NCBI GenBank assembly: GCA_012032065.1
Contig: JAAURV010000112.1
Span: 1 to 8,744, forward strand
DNA: 8,744 nt
Source: Hyphomicrobiales bacterium
GTDB taxonomy: Bacteria > Pseudomonadota > Alphaproteobacteria > Rhizobiales > Aestuariivirgaceae
Direction: 5' to 3'
The translations under genes and the position numbers were made by a program. Each line of letters begins with the position of its first letter. Position 1 is the first letter of the stretch. Of this stretch, positions 5,849 through 8,744 are shown piece by piece. The notes under the pieces are model-generated. The model had not been told where the DNA came from and searched no databases. It saw only the letters and a list, made by a program, of their open reading frames with translations.

Positions 5849-6603
5849 ATGCGACGGCTGTTCAGGAGTCTTTTCTGGTTTGCACTGATTGCCATCGTGA
5901 CGCCGGTCGCGATTGGCACGGGGCTCGGTTACGCGCGCGGCTGGCCGGAGAATTGGCGGAGCGCCAGTTGGGATTCGTCGGGGCTTCTGCCCGAGGCTTC
6001 CTCGCTGCCCGATGCGGAAGTGATGATCCTTGCCACGCGCACCGGGCGCTGGAAGTCAATTTTCGCCGAGCACATGTCGATTGTGCTGAAAGAGCAAGGA
6101 GCATCCGAGTGGGTCCGCTACGATGTTGTGGGCTGGGGCAATCCAGTCCGCCGCAACAACTATCCCGCTGATGCTTATTGGTATGGCAACAAACCTTATG
6201 TGGTCTACCGGCTCGAAGGCGTGGAAGCCGCGGCGCTGATCCCCAAGATCGCGGCGTCGGTTGCGGCCTATCCCTTTGCGCAGCGCGGCAGTTACACCGT
6301 GTGGCCGGGGCCGAACTCGAACACTTTCGTCGCCTGGGTCGTTCGCAACACGGAAGGTTTCGCGGCCGAACTGCCGCCCGCCGCGGTGGGCAAGGACTGG
6401 CTGGGCAATGGCCTTGGCTTCGATCGGGCGCCGAGCGGCTCAGGTTTTCGGTGTCGGTTGCGGGATTGATCGGCGTCACTCTGGCGCTGGAAGAGGGGAT
6501 CGAACTGCATCTCGCAGGTTCATCCATCGGCATCGATCCGAACGATCTCGCCGTCAAGCTTCCGGCGCTGGGGAAGTTGAGCGTGTTCGATTTGATGTCT
6601 TGA
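5849..6603 (+). CDS. DUF3750 family membrane-anchored protein, frameshifted near its C-terminus
   Basis: The start at ATG 5849 is preceded by AGGGGA (5835-5840) and leads directly into an N-terminal basic-hydrophobic segment (about residues 3-28), a signal anchor. The family is recognised from W..ASWDSSGLLP (36-48), HMSIVL (His75), VVGWGNP (93-99), DAYWYGNKPYVVYRLEG (108-124), VWPGPNSNTFVAW (151-163), PPAAVGKDW (176-184) and APSGSGF (194-200). No biochemical function is known to me. After residue 200 the frame slips at the TTTT run 6445-6448 and ends early at TGA 6467-6469. In the -1 frame the family C-terminus continues (SVSVAGLIGVTLALEEGIEL, GSSIGIDP, VKLPALGKL) to the stop at 6603. Restoring one T gives SGFSVSVAG and a protein of about 251 residues, the expected length. 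A homopolymer deletion suggests sequencing error, but recent gene loss is possible. Confidence 0.82.
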
Positions 6604-6620
6604 GACACTCACGTTGCAGC

Positions 6621-6655
6621 CACAAGCGCTGACAGAAAGCGCCGGAGCCCTTGTG
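6621..6655 (+). terminator. Nested stem-loop after the DUF3750 gene
   Basis: CACAAG (6621-6626) pairs with CTTGTG (6650-6655), enclosing GCGCT (6626-6630) and AGCGC (6638-6642); the shared base at 6626 can belong to only one stem. It sits 18 bases after the DUF3750 stop in the convergent gap. No good T run follows, so a terminator role is tentative. Confidence 0.28.
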
Positions 6656-6685
6656 TACTTCCACCCCTCGGCTCGCGTTTAGGGG

Positions 6686-6973
6686 TTAAATGCCCTCCAC
6701 CAAAACGATATCCGCTTCGCCCGCGCCTTTGCGCTTGGCTTTCGCCGATTGATATTCGGGCGAGTTGTAGCAATCGATTGCTGCCTGCAGCGATGGGAAT
6801 TCGATCACGACGTTGCGCGGGCGGCCGTTGCCTTCCATCTGCTGATGCGGCCCGCCGCGCGCGAGGATTGTGGCGCCGTACTTCTTGAAGGCTTCGGGCG
6901 CCGACTCCGCGTAAAACTTATATTGGTCAGGATTGCTGACCGTTACATGCGCGATCCAGTAGGCTTTTGGCAT
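6686..6973 (-). CDS. DUF1330 domain protein
   Basis: A 95-residue cytosolic protein covering a whole DUF1330 domain, a small ferredoxin-like alpha/beta dimeric barrel fold. Visible marks are the N-terminal KAYWIAHVTVSNPDQYKFYAE strand-helix, the ARGGP turn after GATIL, NVVIEFPSLQAAIDCYNSPEYQ (the typical 'iefPs.e.a..wy.spEYq' segment) and a C-terminal IVLVEG strand. The exact role of the family is not established. The start has a strong SD on the minus strand, GGGGGAG (complement of 6978-6984), 4 bases from the ATG. It is transcribed away from nirK with a 112-base gap between the starts, and converges on the DUF3750 gene. A link to denitrification is not shown by the sequence. Confidence 0.88.
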   Translation of the reverse strand: MPKAYWIAHVTVSNPDQYKFYAESAPEAFKKYGATILARGGPHQQMEGNGRPRNVVIEFPSLQAAIDCYNSPEYQSAKAKRKGAGEADIVLVEGI

Positions 6974-7015
6974 TCAGCTCCCCCGAAATTGACAGTTTGA
7001 CGCACTGCCCAATCT

Positions 7016-7029
7016 TTGACCTGCATCAA
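7016..7029 (+). promoter_or_regulatory. FNR/NnrR/FixK-type binding site upstream of nirK
   Basis: TTGAC-CTGC-ATCAA matches the FNR-family consensus TTGAT-N4-ATCAA at 9 of 10 positions. Its centre is at 7022.5, 63.5 bases before the nirK ATG. A class II position (-41.5) would put the transcript start near 7064, and TAGTCT (7052-7057) is a passable -10 in the right place. nirK genes are commonly switched on under low oxygen or NO by FNR, FixK, NnrR or DNR proteins; which one acts here cannot be told. Confidence 0.72.
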
Positions 7030-7085
7030 ACAACATTTGCCGCGGCGCGCCTAGTCTTGGTTCATCACCGAATGGGAGATGAAAA

Positions 7086-8252
7086 ATGAGCGTTCATGAA
7101 AGTCGTTCTGGCGTTGACACGGCACGCCGGAATTTCCTGCAAGCAACGGGGCTCGCCACGGCGGCGGCAATGGCTATTCCCCTCGTAACGGAAGCCGCCA
7201 AAGCCCAGACGGCGGAAGTGGCCGTGACCGCGGAAGACGTCAGCAAGCTGCCGCGTGTGAAGCAAAAGCTGGTGGCGCCGCCTTTCTTCCCCGAACACGA
7301 GCAAGTGGCGAGCGGTGGCCCCAAGGTCGTGGAGATCGTGCTTGTCATCGAAGAGAAGAAGATGACGATCGACGACGAAGGCACCGAAGTGTGGGCCATG
7401 ACCTATAATGGCAGCGTACCGGGGCCGATGATCGTTGTGCATGAGGGCGACTATGTCGAGCTCACCATGCAGAACCTCAAGAACAACCTACTGGAGCACA
7501 ATATCGACTTCCACGCCGCAACCGGCGCGCTTGGAGGTGGGGCGCTGACCAAGATCATGCCAGGCGAGGAAGTAGTGCTGCGCTGGAAGGCGACCAAGTC
7601 AGGCGTGTTTGTCTATCACTGCGCGCCGGGCGACATCATGATCCCGTATCATGTGGTGCATGGCATGAATGGCGCTATCATGGTGCTGCCGCGCGATGGC
7701 TTGAAGGACGCGGACGGAAATCCGCTGAAGTACGACCGCGCCTATTACATCGGCGAACAGGATTATTACATCCCCCGCGACGAGGAGGGTAACTTCAAGA
7801 AGTACGAGTCGGCCGCCGAGAACCTGCCCGATGCGCTGGAGGTAATGAAGACGCTGACGCCGACTCATGTTGTTTTCAACGGCGCCAAGGGCGCTCTCAC
7901 CGGCGACAACGCCATGACCGCGAAGGTCGGCGAGACAGTTCTGTTCGTCCATTCGCAGGCCAACCGCGATTCGCGTCCGCATCTGATCGGCGGGCACGCG
8001 GATTATGTTTGGGAAGCCGGCAAGTTCGCCGACCGGCCGGCGCGAAACTTCGAAACCTGGTTCATCCGCGGCGGTTCCGCCGGGGCTGTGACCTACAAGT
8101 TCCTTCAGCCGGGTGTCTACGCGTATGTGAACCACAATCTCATCGAAGCCGTGATGCTGGGCGCGACAGCCCATGTGACGGTCGAAGGCGAGTGGAGCGA
8201 CGACCTGATGACGCAGGTCGTGAAGCCGAGGCAGATCGCCAGCGCGGGTTGA
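7086..8252 (+). CDS. nirK: Copper-containing nitrite reductase (NO-forming)
   Basis: A 388-residue periplasmic enzyme reducing nitrite to nitric oxide, the defining step of denitrification. GGGAG (7074-7078) supports the start. A Tat signal is present: RRNFLQATG (14-22), an alanine-rich stretch and a cleavage region near residues 38-42 (AKAQTAE). Two cupredoxin domains follow. By motif alignment with Alcaligenes faecalis NirK, the type 1 copper ligands are His138, Cys179, His189 and Met194; the type 2 ligands are His143, His178 and His350 (VNHNLIEA); and the catalytic pair is Asp141 and His299 (RPHLIGGH). All are kept, so the protein should be active. The loop between Cys179 and His189 is one residue longer, and the usual Trp before the type 1 His is Tyr188, with His192 where Ser is common. 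Its own FNR-type box lies upstream, and nirV follows one base after the stop. Confidence 0.97.
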   Translation: MSVHESRSGVDTARRNFLQATGLATAAAMAIPLVTEAAKAQTAEVAVTAEDVSKLPRVKQKLVAPPFFPEHEQVASGGPKVVEIVLVIEEKKMTIDDEGTEVWAMTYNGSVPGPMIVVHEGDYVELTMQNLKNNLLEHNIDFHAATGALGGGALTKIMPGEEVVLRWKATKSGVFVYHCAPGDIMIPYHVVHGMNGAIMVLPRDGLKDADGNPLKYDRAYYIGEQDYYIPRDEEGNFKKYESAAENLPDALEVMKTLTPTHVVFNGAKGALTGDNAMTAKVGETVLFVHSQANRDSRPHLIGGHADYVWEAGKFADRPARNFETWFIRGGSAGAVTYKFLQPGVYAYVNHNLIEAVMLGATAHVTVEGEWSDDLMTQVVKPRQIASAG

Positions 8253-8253
8253 T

Positions 8254-8744
8254 ATGTTCAAGACCGCGGCAGTAGCGATTGCGGCGGGGCTTTTGGGCCT
8301 CGCCGCGATCTTTCAGGCGAGCGGTCCGGACATGCGCGCGATTGCCGTTGTTGACGGCAAGACCATTCTGATGAGCCGCACCGAAGTGACGCGCGGCGAG
8401 TGGCAGGCATGCGTAGATGATGACCGCTGCGCGAGCTTGCCGGCATTTCAGAAACAGGCGGGCCACAACTATCCCATGACCGGGATCAGCTACTTCGATG
8501 CCATGGACTATGTGTCGTGGCTGAACGAGACAACCGGCGATACGTTTCGCCTGCCGACGGCTGAGGAGTGGCAGTTGGCGGCGAAGGAGTTGCCGAAGCC
8601 CGTGAGGAAGAAACTCTTCGACGATCCGCGCCTCGCCTGGGCCGCTGAGTATGGGGCGATGCCGAATGTGCCGCGCACATTACGTGAGAGCGGCGAGTTC
8701 GGAACTTTCTCCAATGGCATTGCCGATTTGGGTGGCAATGTTTG
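8254..8744 (+). CDS. nirV: NirV, formylglycine-generating-enzyme-like protein, 5' part
   Basis: The frame is open from ATG 8254 to the window end (163 codons) and is truncated by the edge. It starts one base after the nirK stop, so it is almost certainly co-transcribed and translated by coupling; no clear SD is seen. The N-terminus is hydrophobic (residues 5-20) and likely a signal peptide or anchor, putting the domain in the periplasm. The rest is the N-terminal half of an FGE-sulfatase/SUMF1 fold: TEVTRGEWQACVD (43-55), YPMTGISYFDAMDYVSWLN (73-91), FRLPTAEEWQLAAK (98-111) and NGIADLGGNV (154-163). Cys53 and Cys59 are visible, but the region holding the copper/active-site cysteines of true FGE enzymes lies beyond the window. 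NirV accompanies nirK in many denitrifiers (nirKV) and its precise function is unsettled. Identity rests on the fold plus the nirK neighbour. Confidence 0.9.
   Translation, partial: MFKTAAVAIAAGLLGLAAIFQASGPDMRAIAVVDGKTILMSRTEVTRGEWQACVDDDRCASLPAFQKQAGHNYPMTGISYFDAMDYVSWLNETTGDTFRLPTAEEWQLAAKELPKPVRKKLFDDPRLAWAAEYGAMPNVPRTLRESGEFGTFSNGIADLGGNV

Noticed and set aside
6663..6686. ACCCCT...AGGGGT stem as terminator of the DUF1330 gene.
   Set aside because: The stem is only 6 bp with a 12-base loop, overlaps the stop codon and has no T tract in the direction of transcription.
6997..7012. Second FNR-like site TTGAC-GCACTG-CCCAA.
   Set aside because: The half-sites are 6 bases apart instead of 4 and the right half is a poor match.
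6989..7017. TTGACA at 6989-6994 as the -35 of a constitutive nirK promoter.
   Set aside because: The hexamer at the proper 17-base spacing is ATCTTT, with only one match to TATAAT; the FNR-box arrangement fits better.
6974..7029. Activation of the DUF1330 gene by the same FNR box.
   Set aside because: At class II spacing the transcript would start only about 7 bases before the ATG, leaving no room for the GGGGGAG site; not excluded at other geometry.

Overview
The window reads as chromosomal DNA of an alphaproteobacterium, probably Hyphomicrobiales (Rhizobiales). It is GC-rich, most genes have Shine-Dalgarno sites, Tat-exported proteins are present, there is a TRAP transporter of the FcbT/TakP kind, an intergenic palindromic repeat of a type I recall from rhizobial genomes, and a copper nitrite reductase (nirK) followed by nirV. 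The order-level assignment is inference from gene content.

Left part, 1-4729, all on the + strand: the 3' end of a PQQ-type glucose/sorbosone dehydrogenase, a small periplasmic cytochrome c that could take its electrons, then a three-gene TRAP transporter (Tat-exported binding protein, a small permease with an unusual two-helix N-terminal extension, and a large permease). Perfect or near-perfect hairpins lie between the dehydrogenase and cytochrome genes and between dctP and dctQ. The large permease is split by a one-base frameshift near 3529. A convergent aldo/keto reductase closely resembling 2,5-diketo-gluconate reductase B (4739-5563, - strand) ends 10 bases from the permease. Together these could oxidise a sugar in the periplasm, import the resulting (keto)acid and reduce it in the cytoplasm. 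That pathway is a hypothesis.

Middle, 5564-6973: an inverted pair of intergenic palindromic repeats, a DUF3750 membrane-anchored protein whose last 50 or so codons are displaced by a second one-base frameshift in a T run, and a small convergent DUF1330 protein. Both frameshifts are single-base losses in otherwise well-kept genes, so consensus errors in the assembly are a serious possibility.

Right part, 6974-8744: a denitrification locus. An FNR/NnrR-type box (7016-7029) sits upstream of nirK, whose product carries all copper ligands and both catalytic residues. One base after its stop begins nirV, a formylglycine-generating-enzyme-like gene cut by the window end. I found no tRNA, rRNA, CRISPR array, transposase or phage gene. 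Apart from the frameshifted large permease and DUF3750 genes, everything here belongs to known families; the more unusual points are the extended small permease, the possible keto-acid module and the altered type-1 copper loop of NirK.
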